Shown: one piece after another, positions 54,515 to 64,000 of the stretch
How the letters are laid out: every line of letters starts with the position of its first letter
How positions within the stretch are numbered: position 1 is the stretch's first letter
DNA from: Roseibaca sp. Y0-43
GTDB lineage: Bacteria; Pseudomonadota; Alphaproteobacteria; Rhodobacterales; Rhodobacteraceae
Length of the DNA: 64,000 bases
Direction of reading: 5' to 3'
NCBI RefSeq assembly: GCF_020667835.1
Contig: NZ_JAFMPR010000009.1
Coordinates: 1 to 64,000 of the forward strand
The notes under the pieces: model-generated
Seen by the model: only the letters and a program-made list of their open reading frames with translations
What the model was told of the DNA's origin: nothing
Databases searched by the model: none
Translations under genes and position numbers: made by a program

Positions 54515-55914
54515 GCCTGCCCCAGCCCCGCTTTCACGGCGGCGATGAAGGCCGCGCCGCGCGCTTCGAAATCGGGGAACTGGTCGAAACTGGCCGCTGC
54601 GGGGGCCAGCAGGACGGTATCGCCCGCCTCTGCCTCTGCCATGGCGCGGGCGGTGGCTTGGTCAAGCGTGTCGAACACCTCATGCGGGTGCTCGCCCAGT
54701 TGCAGGGCGAATTCGCGGGCGGAATGCCCGATCAGGTAGGCTTTGCTGACACGGTCCAGATGCGGCACGAGCGCGGCGATGCCACCCTCTTTGCCCAAGC
54801 CGCCCGCGATCCAGCGGATGCGCTCGAAGGCTTGCAGCGCTTTCGCGGCGCTGTCGGCATTGGTGGCCTTGGAATCGTTGATGTAGCGCACCCCGCCTGC
54901 TTCGGCGACCAACTGGCTGCGATGCGGAAGGCCCGTGAAGCTGGCCATCGCGTCTTCGATCGCGCGCGGGGCCGCGCCAAGGCTGCGCGCAACCGCATAA
55001 GCCGCACAGGCATTCTGGTGGTTATGCGCGCCCGGCAGGCCCGGCATGGCGCGCAGATCAATCGACGCCACTTGCCGCCCGCCCCGGTATTCGGCCAGAA
55101 ACCCCTTGCGCGCAAAGACATTCCAGCCCGGCCCGGTCAGCTTTTGCCCGGACGAAATGCGGATCACCCGCGCATCCTCGCGCGCCTCTGACAGCTGGCC
55201 CGCCATGAACAGGCCTTCGACCTCGTCCACGCCGATGATGGCGCGATCCGGTCCGCCCTCTGCGAACAGCCGGCGCTTGGCCGCGAAATAGCCGCCCATC
55301 CCGCCATGACGGTCCAGATGGTCGGGTGAAAGATTGGTAAAGACGGCAATATCGGGCGTCAGCGCGCGGGCCAGTTCGGTCTGGTAGCTGGACAGCTCCA
55401 GCACGATCACCTCGCCATCTTGCGGCGGGTCAATGGACAAAACCCCCTTGCCGATATTCCCCGCCATCTGGCAAGGCCGTCCCAAAGCGGTCAGGATATG
55501 GTGGATCAGCGCCGTGGTGGTGGATTTCCCGTTCGATCCGGTGACGGCCACGACCTTGGGCGGCGTGTCCATCTCCATGTTCGACAGCGTTGCCATGCTG
55601 CGAAAGAACAGGCCGATGTCGTTGTCGACCGGCACACCCGCAGCCAAGGCCGCCGCGATATGACGGTTCGGCGCGGGGTAAAGGTGCGGAATGCCAGGGC
55701 TGGTGATGAGCGCCGCTATCTGTGACCAGTCGGCGCGCGACAGGTCTTGCAGCGCGATGCCCTCGGCTTCGGCGCGGGCGCGGGAATCGGGGCTGTCATC
55801 CCATGCCAGCGGCACCGCGCCGCCTGTGGCCAGCGCGCGACAGGTGGCCAGCCCCGAGCGGCCAAGCCCCAGCACCGCAACCTGGCGCCCTTCAAACCCT
55901 TGCACCGGGATCAT
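54511..55914 (-). CDS. murD: UDP-N-acetylmuramoylalanine--D-glutamate ligase
   Basis: A 467-residue cytoplasmic ligase that adds D-Glu to UDP-MurNAc-L-Ala. Motifs are the N-terminal [18 protein letters not shown], the P-loop [16 protein letters not shown] (about 120-135), [19 protein letters not shown] and the C-terminal [16 protein letters not shown]. It is separated from mraY by 114 bases that hold a palindromic repeat, so its expression may be uncoupled from the upstream genes. Confidence 0.95.
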   Translation of the reverse strand: MIPVQGFEGRQVAVLGLGRSGLATCRALATGGAVPLAWDDSPDSRARAEAEGIALQDLSRADWSQIAALITSPGIPHLYPAPNRHIAAALAAGVPVDNDIGLFFRSMATLSNMEMDTPPKVVAVTGSNGKSTTTALIHHILTALGRPCQMAGNIGKGVLSIDPPQDGEVIVLELSSYQTELARALTPDIAVFTNLSPDHLDRHGGMGGYFAAKRRLFAEGGPDRAIIGVDEVEGLFMAGQLSEAREDARVIRISSGQKLTGPGWNVFARKGFLAEYRGGRQVASIDLRAMPGLPGAHNHQNACAAYAVARSLGAAPRAIEDAMASFTGLPHRSQLVAEAGGVRYINDSKATNADSAAKALQAFERIRWIAGGLGKEGGIAALVPHLDRVSKAYLIGHSAREFALQLGEHPHEVFDTLDQATARAMAEAEAGDTVLLAPAAASFDQFPDFEARGAAFIAAVKAGLGQA

Positions 55915-55958
55915 GTAACATGCCTTTCAACCGGAAGGGGCTGCGCACCCCGACGCCA

Positions 55959-56015
55959 TTTTTCAGGGGGCTTTGCCCCCAGTCTGGCCCCAGAGTATTT
56001 GGGGCCAGATGAAGC
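55959..56015 (-). repeat. Rhodobacterales-type intergenic palindromic element, copy B
   Basis: In reverse orientation to the copy at 44069. The hairpins are GGGGGC-TTT-GCCCCC (55966-55980) and TCTGGCCCCA-gagtatt-TGGGGCCAGA (55983-56009, perfect 10 bp). Read on the minus strand it has CTTCATC, CCCAAATACT and GGGGGCAAAGCCCCCTGAAA in the same order as copy A. It lies between mraY and murD. Confidence 0.7.
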
Positions 56016-56028
56016 TGCAAGATCGCGC

Positions 56029-57114
56029 TTAGCGCACTTTCAGCGTGGCAAGCCCGATCAGCGCCAGCACCAGCGCGATAATCCAGAACCGGATCACGAT
56101 CTGCGGCTCTGCCCAGCCCTTCTTCTCGAAATGGTGGTGGATCGGGGCCATCAGGAACACGCGCTTGCCGGTTTTCTTGAAGTAAAGCACCTGGATGATG
56201 ACCGACATCGTCTCGACTACGAAAATACCGCCGACGATGGCCAGCACGATTTCATGCTTGATCGACACGGCAATCGCGCCAAGCGCGCCGCCCAGCGCAA
56301 GGCTGCCCGTGTCGCCCATGAACACGGCGGCAGGCGGCGCGTTATACCACAAAAAGCCCAAGCCGCCGCCCGCAAGCGCCGCGGTGAAGATCAAAAGCTC
56401 GCCCACGCCGGGGACGTAATGCACATCCAGATAGGCCGTGAAATCGACCCGGCCCACGGCATAAGCGATAATGCCCAAGGTCGCGCCCGCGATCATAACG
56501 GGCATGATGGCCAGCCCGTCCAGACCGTCGGTCAGGTTGACGGAATTCGCTGCGCCCACGATGACGAACGCGCCGAAGGGGATGAAGAACCAACCCAGCG
56601 TCAATAGCACTTCAGAGAAGACAGGCACGGCCAATTGCCCCTGAAGCTCTGCCGGGTGAGCATACATGGCGGCCGCGCTGGCCAGCACGCCGATCAGCGT
56701 GCCAAGGGCCAGGCGCACGCGGCCCGGCACACCTTTGACATTGCCCTTCGACACCTTGGCCAAATCATCGGCAAAGCCGATCAGGCCGAAGCCGATCGTG
56801 ACCAGCAGCACGATCCAGACATAGGGATTGTCCAGCCGCGCCCAAAGCAGGGTCGAAACGGTCAAGGCCGAGAGGATCAGCAAGCCGCCCATGGTGGGCG
56901 TGCCGGTCTTGGTCAGAAGGTGGCTTTCCGGTCCGTCTTCGCGGATAGGCTGGCCGTTCGACTGGCGGCGCTTCAGCAGATTGATAAGCGGTCGCCCGAA
57001 GAAGAAGCCGAACACAAGCGCGGTGAAGAACGCGGCCCCCGCCCGGAAGGTGATATAGCGAAACAGGTTGAACCCCGGCAGGGTATCGGCGAACTCGGTC
57101 AACCAGAAAAACAT
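56029..57114 (-). CDS. mraY: Phospho-N-acetylmuramoyl-pentapeptide-transferase
   Basis: A 361-residue inner-membrane enzyme that makes lipid I from UDP-MurNAc-pentapeptide and undecaprenyl phosphate. About ten helices are present. Motifs are [14 protein letters not shown], the DD pair in [21 protein letters not shown] and [15 protein letters not shown], and the HHH in [13 protein letters not shown]. Its start shares a base with the murF stop. Length is standard. Confidence 0.97.
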   Translation of the reverse strand: MFFWLTEFADTLPGFNLFRYITFRAGAAFFTALVFGFFFGRPLINLLKRRQSNGQPIREDGPESHLLTKTGTPTMGGLLILSALTVSTLLWARLDNPYVWIVLLVTIGFGLIGFADDLAKVSKGNVKGVPGRVRLALGTLIGVLASAAAMYAHPAELQGQLAVPVFSEVLLTLGWFFIPFGAFVIVGAANSVNLTDGLDGLAIMPVMIAGATLGIIAYAVGRVDFTAYLDVHYVPGVGELLIFTAALAGGGLGFLWYNAPPAAVFMGDTGSLALGGALGAIAVSIKHEIVLAIVGGIFVVETMSVIIQVLYFKKTGKRVFLMAPIHHHFEKKGWAEPQIVIRFWIIALVLALIGLATLKVR

Positions 57115-58529
57115 TACGACCCCTTTTCCTGCGAGGATGTAGTATCAAGGCCGCGCAGCGCATCGACCACGCGCGATACACGGCTGCCCTTGGACCCTTT
57201 GACAAGCACGACATCGCCCGGCGCGACCAGATGATGGGCGTGATCGACCAGCGCCTCGGCGGTGTCGACCCGTTTGCCGCGCTGGCGGGCGGGAAGCGCT
57301 GCGTGCAAGCTGGCCATGCGCGGCCCGACACAATGGACAAGGCGGATTTGCGGCATCGCTGAGTCTTGCGCAAGCGCTTTGTGCATGGCCAGTTCATCGG
57401 GGCCAAGCTCCAGCATATCGCCAAGGATCGCGATGCGCCGCCCGCCGGGACCGGGGGTTGCCTGCGCCAGCAGCGCGAGCGCGGCTGTCATCGAGGCGGG
57501 GTTGGCGTTGAACGCGTCGTCGATCAGGGTAAAGCGCGCATCCTCGACCGGGTCGAGCAGGATGTCCTGCCGCAAGCCCCGGCCCGCGGGCGGCTGCCAG
57601 CGCCCCAAGGCATGGGCCGCGCGTGCAAGATCCAGCCCCAGCGCATGGGCCGCGCCGAGGCAGGCCAGCGCGTTGGTCGCGGCATGAACACCAGAATTGA
57701 CCAGGCGCACAGCCAGCGCCATGCGGCCGACCTTGGCGCGGACGACCAGCGCGGTTTCGGTCTGGCGGATGTCATGCAGGTGCAGGGGCACATCGCCTGC
57801 ACCAAAGGGCAGGCAGGTGGCGGCATGGGCTTTGGCGGCGGCATCGAGGATCGGGCTGGTGGGCAGGTCGGCGGGGTAAATCGCCGTGCCGCCGGGTTCC
57901 AGCCCGGCAAAGATACTTGCCTTTTCCTGCGCTATCGCTTCCAGACTGCCCAAGGATTCAAGGTGCGCGGGCGCTATCGCTGTCACTATTGCAACATTTG
58001 GCCGGGCTAGCGTGGTCAGGGGTTCAATCTCGCCCGCATTGCTCATGCCCATCTCGATCACGGCGAAATCGGCATCTTGCGGCAAGCGTGCCAGCGTGAT
58101 CGGAACGCCCCAATGGTTATTGAAACTGGCCTCTGCGGCATGGACCTTACCGAATTCCGCCAGCATCTCGCGCGCCATGTCCTTGGTCGAGGTCTTGCCG
58201 ACCGACCCGGTGATCCCGATGACCTTGGCCTTGGACCGCGCGCGGCCCGCTGCGCCGAGTGCGCGCAGCCCCTCCAGAACGTCGGGCACGACCAGAAGCG
58301 GCGCATCATCCGCCACACCTTCGGGTCTGCGCGACACCAACGCCGCGCCTGCGCCCTTGGAAAGCGCGTCGACCACGAAATCATGCCCGTCACGGGCGGC
58401 GGTCAGGGCCACGAACAAATCGCCCGGTTGCAGGCTGCGCGTGTCGATGGAAATGCCCGTGACCAGCCAGTCGCCGGTCGCCTTGCCCCCGGTGGCCGCA
58501 GCGGCGTCAGGCGCAGTCCAGAGGGTCAT
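57114..58529 (-). CDS. murF: UDP-MurNAc-tripeptide--D-Ala-D-Ala ligase
   Basis: A 471-residue cytoplasmic ligase that adds D-Ala-D-Ala to the UDP-MurNAc tripeptide. The ATP motif is [16 protein letters not shown] (about 105-120), then [39 protein letters not shown] and [13 protein letters not shown]. The start overlaps the murE stop (ATGA) and the end abuts mraY, as usual in the dcw cluster. Confidence 0.96.
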   Translation of the reverse strand: MTLWTAPDAAAATGGKATGDWLVTGISIDTRSLQPGDLFVALTAARDGHDFVVDALSKGAGAALVSRRPEGVADDAPLLVVPDVLEGLRALGAAGRARSKAKVIGITGSVGKTSTKDMAREMLAEFGKVHAAEASFNNHWGVPITLARLPQDADFAVIEMGMSNAGEIEPLTTLARPNVAIVTAIAPAHLESLGSLEAIAQEKASIFAGLEPGGTAIYPADLPTSPILDAAAKAHAATCLPFGAGDVPLHLHDIRQTETALVVRAKVGRMALAVRLVNSGVHAATNALACLGAAHALGLDLARAAHALGRWQPPAGRGLRQDILLDPVEDARFTLIDDAFNANPASMTAALALLAQATPGPGGRRIAILGDMLELGPDELAMHKALAQDSAMPQIRLVHCVGPRMASLHAALPARQRGKRVDTAEALVDHAHHLVAPGDVVLVKGSKGSRVSRVVDALRGLDTTSSQEKGS

Positions 58530-60010
58530 GCCCGTTCCTCCAGCGCGGCGATGGCCAGCGAGGCCTGTTCCAGATCATCGAACGGATAAACGGTGTCACC
58601 CACGATCTGACCCGTCTCATGCCCCTTGCCCGCGATCAGAAGCGCGTCGCCCGGACCAAGCGCATCGACCCCGCGCAGGATTGCTTCGGCGCGGTCAGCA
58701 ACTTCGGTCGCATCGGGGCAGGCTTTCAAAATCTCTGCACGGATTGCGACAGGTTCCTCGGATCTAGGGTTGTCATCTGTCACAAATACAACATCAGCAT
58801 GTTCCGCCGCCGCCGCGCCCATCAGCGGGCGTTTGCCCCGGTCGCGGTCGCCGCCCGCCCCGAACACGACCACCAGCCGCCCCATCACATGCGGGCGAAG
58901 CGCCTGAAGGGCCACTGCCAGCGCATCGGGTGTGTGGGCGTAATCGACAAAGACGGTCGCGCCGTTCGCACGGGTGCCCGCAAGCTGCATCCGCCCGCGC
59001 ACCCCGTCCAGCCGAGGCAATTGCGCCGCCGCCTCCGCAGGATCGGCCCCGCAGGCCAGAACAAGCCCATAGGCCACAAGCACGTTTTCCGCCTGAAAGC
59101 CACCGATCAACGGCAAAGTCTGCTGGTAGGTCACGCCGTCATAGCCGAAACGCAAGACCTGACCAGAGGCATCAAACCGCTGACCCAACAGGCGAATATC
59201 GGCATCCGGGTCGCGCCCGACGGTCAGCGTGCCAAGGCCGCGCGCCTCGGCAATTGCCAACAGGTCCGCCCCCCGCGGGTCATCCATGTTCAGAACCGCG
59301 ACGCCATCTTCGGGCAGAACGCGCTCGAACAACAGCGCCTTGGCGCGGAAATAGGCGTCCATCGTCTGGTGATAATCCAGATGGTCCTGCGTGAAATTCG
59401 TGAACCCCGCCGCGCGCAGGGTGACGCCGTCCAGACGGCGCTGGTCCAACCCATGCGACGACGCCTCCATCGCGCAATGGGTGACGCCCTCGCGCGCCAT
59501 ATCGGCCAGCAGACGGTGCAAGGTCACGCTGTCGGGCGTGGTATGGCCCAGTGGCGCGCTATAGGCGCCTTCGACCCCGGTTGTGCCCAGATTGGCCGCT
59601 TCATGGCCCAGCGCGGCCCAAAGCTGGCGGGTGAAGCTTGCGACCGAAGTTTTGCCATTGGTGCCCGTAACCGCCGCCATGACGGCGGGCTGCGCGCCGA
59701 ACCACAAGGCAGCCGCCCCCGACAAGGCCGCGCGCGGGTCTTCGGCCAGCACGAGCGCCGCGTCGGACGCGGCAAGCGCGTCTGCCGCGATGTCCGCGCC
59801 CGCGCGGTCGGTCAGGATGGCGCTTGCGCCGCGCGCCAGGGCGGTCGCGATATACTCGGCCCCGTGCACGCGGCTGCCGGGAAGCGCTGCGAAAAGCGCG
59901 CCCTTGGGGACCGCGCGGCTATCAAGGCTGATACCCGTCACCACCGCGTTTTCCCCGCGCACGGGGTTCAGGCCAAGCTCTGACAGGGGGCGGGCAGGCA
60001 GGTCGGACAC
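58526..60010 (-). CDS. murE: UDP-MurNAc-L-Ala-D-Glu--meso-diaminopimelate ligase
   Basis: A 494-residue ligase adding the third residue of the stem peptide. Motifs are VTGISLDSRAVPKGALFAAL, the ATP site VTGTNGKTSVASFTRQL, TPDSVTLHRLL, MEASSHGLDQ and the diaminopimelate signature DNPRSEEP near the C-terminus, which separates it from lysine-adding enzymes. It lies 95 bases after ftsI in the cluster. Confidence 0.96.
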   Translation of the reverse strand: MSDLPARPLSELGLNPVRGENAVVTGISLDSRAVPKGALFAALPGSRVHGAEYIATALARGASAILTDRAGADIAADALAASDAALVLAEDPRAALSGAAALWFGAQPAVMAAVTGTNGKTSVASFTRQLWAALGHEAANLGTTGVEGAYSAPLGHTTPDSVTLHRLLADMAREGVTHCAMEASSHGLDQRRLDGVTLRAAGFTNFTQDHLDYHQTMDAYFRAKALLFERVLPEDGVAVLNMDDPRGADLLAIAEARGLGTLTVGRDPDADIRLLGQRFDASGQVLRFGYDGVTYQQTLPLIGGFQAENVLVAYGLVLACGADPAEAAAQLPRLDGVRGRMQLAGTRANGATVFVDYAHTPDALAVALQALRPHVMGRLVVVFGAGGDRDRGKRPLMGAAAAEHADVVFVTDDNPRSEEPVAIRAEILKACPDATEVADRAEAILRGVDALGPGDALLIAGKGHETGQIVGDTVYPFDDLEQASLAIAALEERA

Positions 60011-60105
60011 GCGCGGGTTCCTTCAAACAGCCGGGGCATGGGGCGGATTGCCGTTCTGTTACCCCGTTTTGGCGCACGGGTTCAATGGCCCGCATGGCGC
60101 GGTGG

Positions 60106-61893
60106 TCATTGCGCGCGCAGGTCGGCTTGAAACTTCGCCTCGGCCTCTGCAAACGACACGGGCCGCAGACCCAGAAGCGGGGCCACGCGGCGCGTGATCT
60201 CTGCCGCCGTCGGCACCGCCGTCCAGCCCGCGGTGCGGCGCGGCTCTGGCCCGGTCGTATCGACGGCCTCGTCCAGCGTCACGATCAGCACGTATTTCGG
60301 GTCATGCGACGGAAAGACAGAGGCGAAGGTCGCCAGAACCGCGTCTTCCTTGTAGCCGCCATTGGGCGCGGGCTTGTCGGCAGAGCCGGTCTTGCCGCCG
60401 ACCGGATAGCCCGGAATGCGCGCGAAAGACGCCGTGCCCTCGAAAACCACGTCATGCAATATCTTGCGCATCTGGGCCGATGTGCGCGCGCTGATGATCT
60501 GCGCGCCCTCTTGCGGGGCATCGCGGCGCAAAAGCGTGGGCGTGATCGCGTAGCCGCCATTGACCAGCGTCGCATAGCCCGCGGCGAGCGCCAGCGGGCT
60601 GGTGGTCATGCCATGGCCGTAGGAAATGGTCATGGCCGACAATTCCGACCACGGATCGGGCAGCAAGGGGCGCGCACGAGCGGCCTCGGCCAGCTCTATC
60701 CGGGCCGAGTCGAGCAGGCCGAAACGCCGCAGAAACGCCTGCTGACGCTCTGCCCCCATGGCCTGCACCATGCGCGCGGTCCCGATATTCGAGGATTTGA
60801 CCATCACCTTGGTGACGGACATTTCGTTGCCGTAATCGCGGAAATCGTCGATCTCGAACCGGCCCCAACGGATCGGGCCACGCGTGTCGATGATCGTGTC
60901 GGGCGTGACCGCGCCTTCGTCGAGCGCCTGCGCGACGGCAAAGGCCTTCATCACGGAACCAAGTTCATAATACCCCTGCACGGCGCGGTTAAACAGCGGG
61001 CTGTCAGCCGGTTCGCCCGAGGTGGGCGGCGCGGGGCGGTCGTTGGGGTCGAAATCGGGCAATGACACAAGGCTCAGCACCTCGCCCGTATAGGCATCCA
61101 TCAAGACGGCGCTCGCCCCGCGCGCGTTCAGGACCGCCATGCTGCCGGACAAGACTTCGGTCACGGTGGCCTGAAGCGGCAGGTCGATGGACAGGCGCAA
61201 GGGCTGGTTGGCCTGGGCAGGGTCGCGCAGACGGTCCTCGAAATACAGCTCCGCGCCTGCGACGCCCAGCAATTCGGCCGCGCGCACCCCTTGTTCGCCA
61301 TAGCGCGCCCCGCCCAGCACATGCGCGGCCACCCGGCCATTGGGATAGACCCGCATCTTGCGCGGGCCGAACATCAGCCCCGGCTCGCCAATGTCATGGA
61401 CGGCCTGCTTTTGTTCGGGCGAAAGCTGCGTGCGCACCCAGACGAAGCGGCGGTCGGGGTCGGTGAAGCGGGCGGCCAGGCGATCCACATCCATATCGGG
61501 GAAAATGCGGCCCAACTCGCGCGCCGCGCGCAGCGGGTCAACCATGCGCCGGGTTTCGGCATAAAGCGCGTGGGTGGCAAGGTTCGTGGCCAACACGCGG
61601 CCATTTCGGTCGGTGATGTCCGCCCGCGCGCCAGAGATATCTTCCATCAGGCCCGCGCGCACCTCCAGCGGTTCGGTCGCGGCCAATAGCCCCATCCGCG
61701 CGCCCAGCAGCACGAAACCCGACAAGAAGATCAACGCCAGCAGCAACAGCCGCAATTCGGCCTGCATCCGCCCGGTATCGCGCAGCTCCTGACGGCGCAG
61801 GCGCAGGTTTTCCTGTTCGATGTAATCCGGGTTTTCGCCTTGTTCGCGGGCTTTCAGAATCCGGGCAAGGGGGCGCAGGGGCTTGCGGATCAT
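60106..61893 (-). CDS. ftsI: Peptidoglycan D,D-transpeptidase FtsI (PBP3)
   Basis: A 595-residue class B penicillin-binding protein for septal wall synthesis. A cytoplasmic tail is followed by a membrane anchor at about 46-66, a pedestal (ADITDRNGRVLATNLATHAL), and a transpeptidase domain with Ser313-x-x-Lys316 (GSVMK), Ser367-Ser-Asn369 (SSN) and Lys501-Thr-Gly (KTG). It works with FtsW and FtsL at the division site. ATG 61893 overlaps the ftsL stop. Confidence 0.96.
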   Translation of the reverse strand: MIRKPLRPLARILKAREQGENPDYIEQENLRLRRQELRDTGRMQAELRLLLLALIFLSGFVLLGARMGLLAATEPLEVRAGLMEDISGARADITDRNGRVLATNLATHALYAETRRMVDPLRAARELGRIFPDMDVDRLAARFTDPDRRFVWVRTQLSPEQKQAVHDIGEPGLMFGPRKMRVYPNGRVAAHVLGGARYGEQGVRAAELLGVAGAELYFEDRLRDPAQANQPLRLSIDLPLQATVTEVLSGSMAVLNARGASAVLMDAYTGEVLSLVSLPDFDPNDRPAPPTSGEPADSPLFNRAVQGYYELGSVMKAFAVAQALDEGAVTPDTIIDTRGPIRWGRFEIDDFRDYGNEMSVTKVMVKSSNIGTARMVQAMGAERQQAFLRRFGLLDSARIELAEAARARPLLPDPWSELSAMTISYGHGMTTSPLALAAGYATLVNGGYAITPTLLRRDAPQEGAQIISARTSAQMRKILHDVVFEGTASFARIPGYPVGGKTGSADKPAPNGGYKEDAVLATFASVFPSHDPKYVLIVTLDEAVDTTGPEPRRTAGWTAVPTAAEITRRVAPLLGLRPVSFAEAEAKFQADLRAQ

Positions 61894-62273
61894 GGCTGCT
61901 CCTCGGATGCGGGGTCGGTCGTGCCCGACAGGGTTTGCAACGCGCCAAACACTTCTATGCCCTCGCCCACCTGCAGATGCGCTTGCGGGGCGGGATAGGC
62001 GATGTCGCCGATCTCTCCGAAATGGTCAGCGGTGATGGGCACCAGCCTGAGCGTGTCGAAATTGAAATCCACAAGCGCGCGCAGCCGGTCGGGGCGGTTC
62101 AGATAGGCCCATTCCACCCGCTGCACGGAAATCTCGGCCTCTAGCCGGGAAATTTCACGCTCCAGGCTCGTGCGCATGTTCATCGCTTGCTGCGTCAGGT
62201 GGTTCTCGCGATAGGCCCATGTCGCAAGCCCGATCACGGCCAGCGCGGTCAATAGATACAGAATGCTTCGCAT
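61890..62273 (-). CDS. ftsL: Cell division protein FtsL
   Basis: A 127-residue bitopic protein. One membrane helix (MRSILYLLTALAVIGLATWA) is followed by a periplasmic coiled coil (NMRTSLEREISRLEAEISVQ) and a conserved stretch VEWAYLNRPDRLRALVDFNF. It links FtsI/FtsW with FtsB and FtsQ. Small size, position and overlap with ftsI all agree; sequence is weakly conserved in the family. Confidence 0.9.
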   Translation of the reverse strand: MRSILYLLTALAVIGLATWAYRENHLTQQAMNMRTSLEREISRLEAEISVQRVEWAYLNRPDRLRALVDFNFDTLRLVPITADHFGEIGDIAYPAPQAHLQVGEGIEVFGALQTLSGTTDPASEEQP

Positions 62274-62276
62274 GGC

Positions 62277-63254
62277 TTACACCTCTGTCATTCGGGGCAG
62301 TCCCAGCCCGCTGCGGTCGGCAGGCCCGGCGGGCGCATCGGTGCGCAAGGCCAGCCGCAACCGGGCCGAGCGCGCGCGCGGGTTCAGCGCCAGTTCCGCG
62401 TCATCCGCCGCAATGCCCTTCTTTTCCAATAGCTTGAAGCGCGCCTCTGTCTGCGGGGCCTCGGGTGCGAAGCGGTTCCCGCCGCCCCCCTGCCCCGCAC
62501 GCTGCGCGAGGAAGCGCTTCACGATCCGGTCTTCGAGCGAATGAAAGCTGACCACAGCAAGCTTGCCACCGGGCTTGAGCGCGCGCTCTGCCGCTTCCAG
62601 CCCATCGACCAGCGCGTCGAATTCCGCGTTCACGGCAATGCGCAAGCCCTGAAAGCTGCGCGTGGCCGGGTGGCTTTGACCGGGCTTGGGGCGCGGCAGG
62701 CAGGCCGCGACGATCTGCGCCAGCTGGCCAGTGCGCTCGATGGGCGCGTCTTGCCGGGCTTTCACGATGGCGCGGGCAATGCGGCGGCTGGCACGTTCCT
62801 CGCCGTAATGGAACAGGATATCGGCCAGCACTTCCTCCGAGGCGGTGTTGACGATGTCGCGCGCCGAGCGGCCCGATTGCGACATGCGCATGTCCAGCGG
62901 CCCGTCCTTGGAAAAGGAAAACCCCCGCTCGGGCAGGTCCAGCTGCATACTCGACACGCCCAGATCCAGCACGATGCCATCCAACGGCCCGCCTGCATGT
63001 TCGTCCAGCTGCGCGAAATTGCCCGCCACAAGGCGCAAACGGTCGCCATACTCCGCGCCCCAGTCGCGCGCCATGTCCAGCGCCAGCGGGTCGCGATCCA
63101 CCCCGATCACCTGCGCCGCGCCCGCCTGCAACAGCGCCCGCGCATAGCCGCCCGCGCCCAATGTGCCATCCAGCCAGACCCCGGAAATCGGGGCCAGATG
63201 CGTCAGGATGGGGGTTAGCAGAACCGGGATATGGGGGCTTGCGTCTTGCATCAC
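62277..63254 (-). CDS. rsmH: 16S rRNA (cytosine(1402)-N(4))-methyltransferase
   Basis: A 325-residue SAM-dependent enzyme (former MraW) that modifies C1402 of 16S rRNA. Motifs are [13 protein letters not shown], the SAM site [44 protein letters not shown], and the C-terminal [19 protein letters not shown]. It starts two bases after the mraZ stop and ends three bases before ftsL. Confidence 0.96.
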   Translation of the reverse strand: MMQDASPHIPVLLTPILTHLAPISGVWLDGTLGAGGYARALLQAGAAQVIGVDRDPLALDMARDWGAEYGDRLRLVAGNFAQLDEHAGGPLDGIVLDLGVSSMQLDLPERGFSFSKDGPLDMRMSQSGRSARDIVNTASEEVLADILFHYGEERASRRIARAIVKARQDAPIERTGQLAQIVAACLPRPKPGQSHPATRSFQGLRIAVNAEFDALVDGLEAAERALKPGGKLAVVSFHSLEDRIVKRFLAQRAGQGGGGNRFAPEAPQTEARFKLLEKKGIAADDAELALNPRARSARLRLALRTDAPAGPADRSGLGLPRMTEV

Positions 63255-63256
63255 AC

Positions 63257-63823
63257 TTAATTGCGACGAGAGAGCAGGTCACGCAGCAGCGCTTCGGCAT
63301 CCATATCGGCGGGCCGCTTGGCCTTGCGCGGCGGCAGATGGATACGCGGGTCGAAATCGGGGTCTTGACCGACAAGGAACACCTCGGTGCGGCGCGATTT
63401 GACGGCCGTGAAGGTTTCTTCCTTCCAGATCTGGAAATGGTCGCCCTTCGCGATGAAGAAGGCGGCCTCGTTTGGCTCCAGCTCCAGCTTGTCGCGCAGG
63501 CGTTGCGGCAGCACGATACGCCCGTCCTCGTCAATCTGCGCGTCAAGGGCGTGACCGTGAAAGGTCAGTTCCAGCATTTCGCGCTCGGGGCTGCCGGGCT
63601 GCATGTCGCTGATGCCCTCTTCGATCTCTTCGATCGCGGTCATCGTGTAGCAATCCAGCCGTTTCTGGCTGTCCATGCCATGCACGATCACAAGATTGGG
63701 GCGCAGACCGTCGGTCCAGTCCGGATCGCCCTCTTCGATGACACGCCGGAAGCTGGCCGGGATGGAAACCCGGCCTTTGCTGTCCACCTTCTGGTGGAAA
63801 GAGCCTCTGAACCTGCGTGCCAC
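63257..63823 (-). CDS. mraZ: MraZ transcriptional regulator, first gene of the dcw cluster
   Basis: A 188-residue protein. The start is taken as GTG 63823, giving [20 protein letters not shown] with AAGGA nine bases upstream; the frame is open to an ATG at 63922 that lacks conservation. Two SpoVT/AbrB-like halves are seen (about 5-60, and [20 protein letters not shown] near 100-120), so it binds DNA. It is longer than E. coli MraZ (152) by a charged C-terminal tail. It normally controls the cluster from repeated TGGG-type boxes; only one TGGGA is clear upstream here. Confidence 0.9.
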   Translation of the reverse strand: MARRFRGSFHQKVDSKGRVSIPASFRRVIEEGDPDWTDGLRPNLVIVHGMDSQKRLDCYTMTAIEEIEEGISDMQPGSPEREMLELTFHGHALDAQIDEDGRIVLPQRLRDKLELEPNEAAFFIAKGDHFQIWKEETFTAVKSRRTEVFLVGQDPDFDPRIHLPPRKAKRPADMDAEALLRDLLSRRN

Positions 63824-63876
63824 GTTGGGCGGTCCTTCGTCTGTGCCCGGCGCCGGTCGGGTGCCGGAAATGAAAA

Positions 63877-63912
63877 CGGCGGATCGAGCTGCTGCCACTG
63901 CCCGATCCGCCG
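63877..63912 (-). terminator. Hairpin with T-run in the mraZ leader
   Basis: CGGCGGATCG and CGATCCGCCG form a perfect 10-bp stem around 16 bases. On the minus strand the stem is followed by TTTTCATTTCC. This is terminator-like and lies 54 bases before the mraZ start, so it could end an upstream gene or attenuate the dcw operon. The rest of the sequence to the window edge shows no gene I can support. Confidence 0.65.
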
Positions 63913-64000
63913 ACTGTCCCATCGCTGGGTGCCCGGTTGGCGCTCGCTTCCTTGGGGGGAGGGGATGCTGCTCGCGAGCGCGCCGGATCTGTGTTTTTGC

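Noticed and set aside
63930-64000. Possible end of RNase P RNA or another structured RNA upstream of mraZ
   Set aside because: On the minus strand ACAGATCCGGC hints at the conserved RNase P 3' part, but the following bases do not match the expected pattern, and too little sequence is available.

Overview
The window looks like a piece of a high-GC alphaproteobacterial chromosome, most probably from the Rhodobacterales (Rhodobacteraceae). This rests on the protein families, the gene order of the cell-wall cluster, the aa3-type oxidase subunit I, and a Rhodobacterales-style intergenic palindromic repeat seen twice. No rRNA is present and the genus cannot be fixed from sequence reading alone. Most of the window is ordinary, tightly packed housekeeping chromosome with many 4-base ATGA/GTGA overlaps.

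Layout. 1-5.2 kb: 5' end of tuf, a lipoprotein gene, parC and a secreted DUF4139 protein. 5.2-13.3 kb: an iron-type alcohol dehydrogenase coupled to glycerol kinase, ubiK, the coupled trio lgt-midA-pgeF, a YbdK-type ligase, a DUF3445 haem enzyme and a small lipoprotein. 13.4-19.0 kb: four minus-strand genes for TadE/TadG-like surface proteins (two pseudopilin-type, two VWA-domain TadG paralogues) without any pilus motor genes in view. 19.2-25.5 kb: glutamate dehydrogenase and a complete PotABCD-type ABC transporter operon.

25.6-33.1 kb is a compact integrated island of about 7.5 kb. It is bounded by an 18-bp direct repeat that copies the 3' end of the tRNA-Leu(GAG) gene at 33.1 kb. It carries a tyrosine integrase next to the tRNA, a single-chain restriction-modification enzyme, a small secreted Cys-containing protein, a serine recombinase with repeated sites in its upstream region, and a ParB-domain/helix-turn-helix protein. 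Candidate integrase arm sites and a 13-bp inverted repeat occur just inside both ends. This is the most interesting part of the window.

33.3-47.9 kb: a peptidoglycan-binding-domain protein, a membrane-anchored LytTR regulator, lipB, ctaD, a DUF2244 gene, an amidase, a lipoprotein with an Excalibur-like tail, gatCA, a ceramidase-like membrane protein, tadA, ribD, nrdR, an L,D-transpeptidase, an SDR enzyme, TerB and a Tat-exported MsrB. 48.1-52.1 kb: dnaG and rpoD, the conserved macromolecular-synthesis pair. 52.2-53.6 kb: an amidoligase next to a gamma-glutamylcyclotransferase-like protein. 53.6-63.8 kb: the division and cell wall (dcw) cluster mraZ-rsmH-ftsL-ftsI-murE-murF-mraY-murD on the minus strand, ending in a rarD-type transporter where ftsW would often follow.
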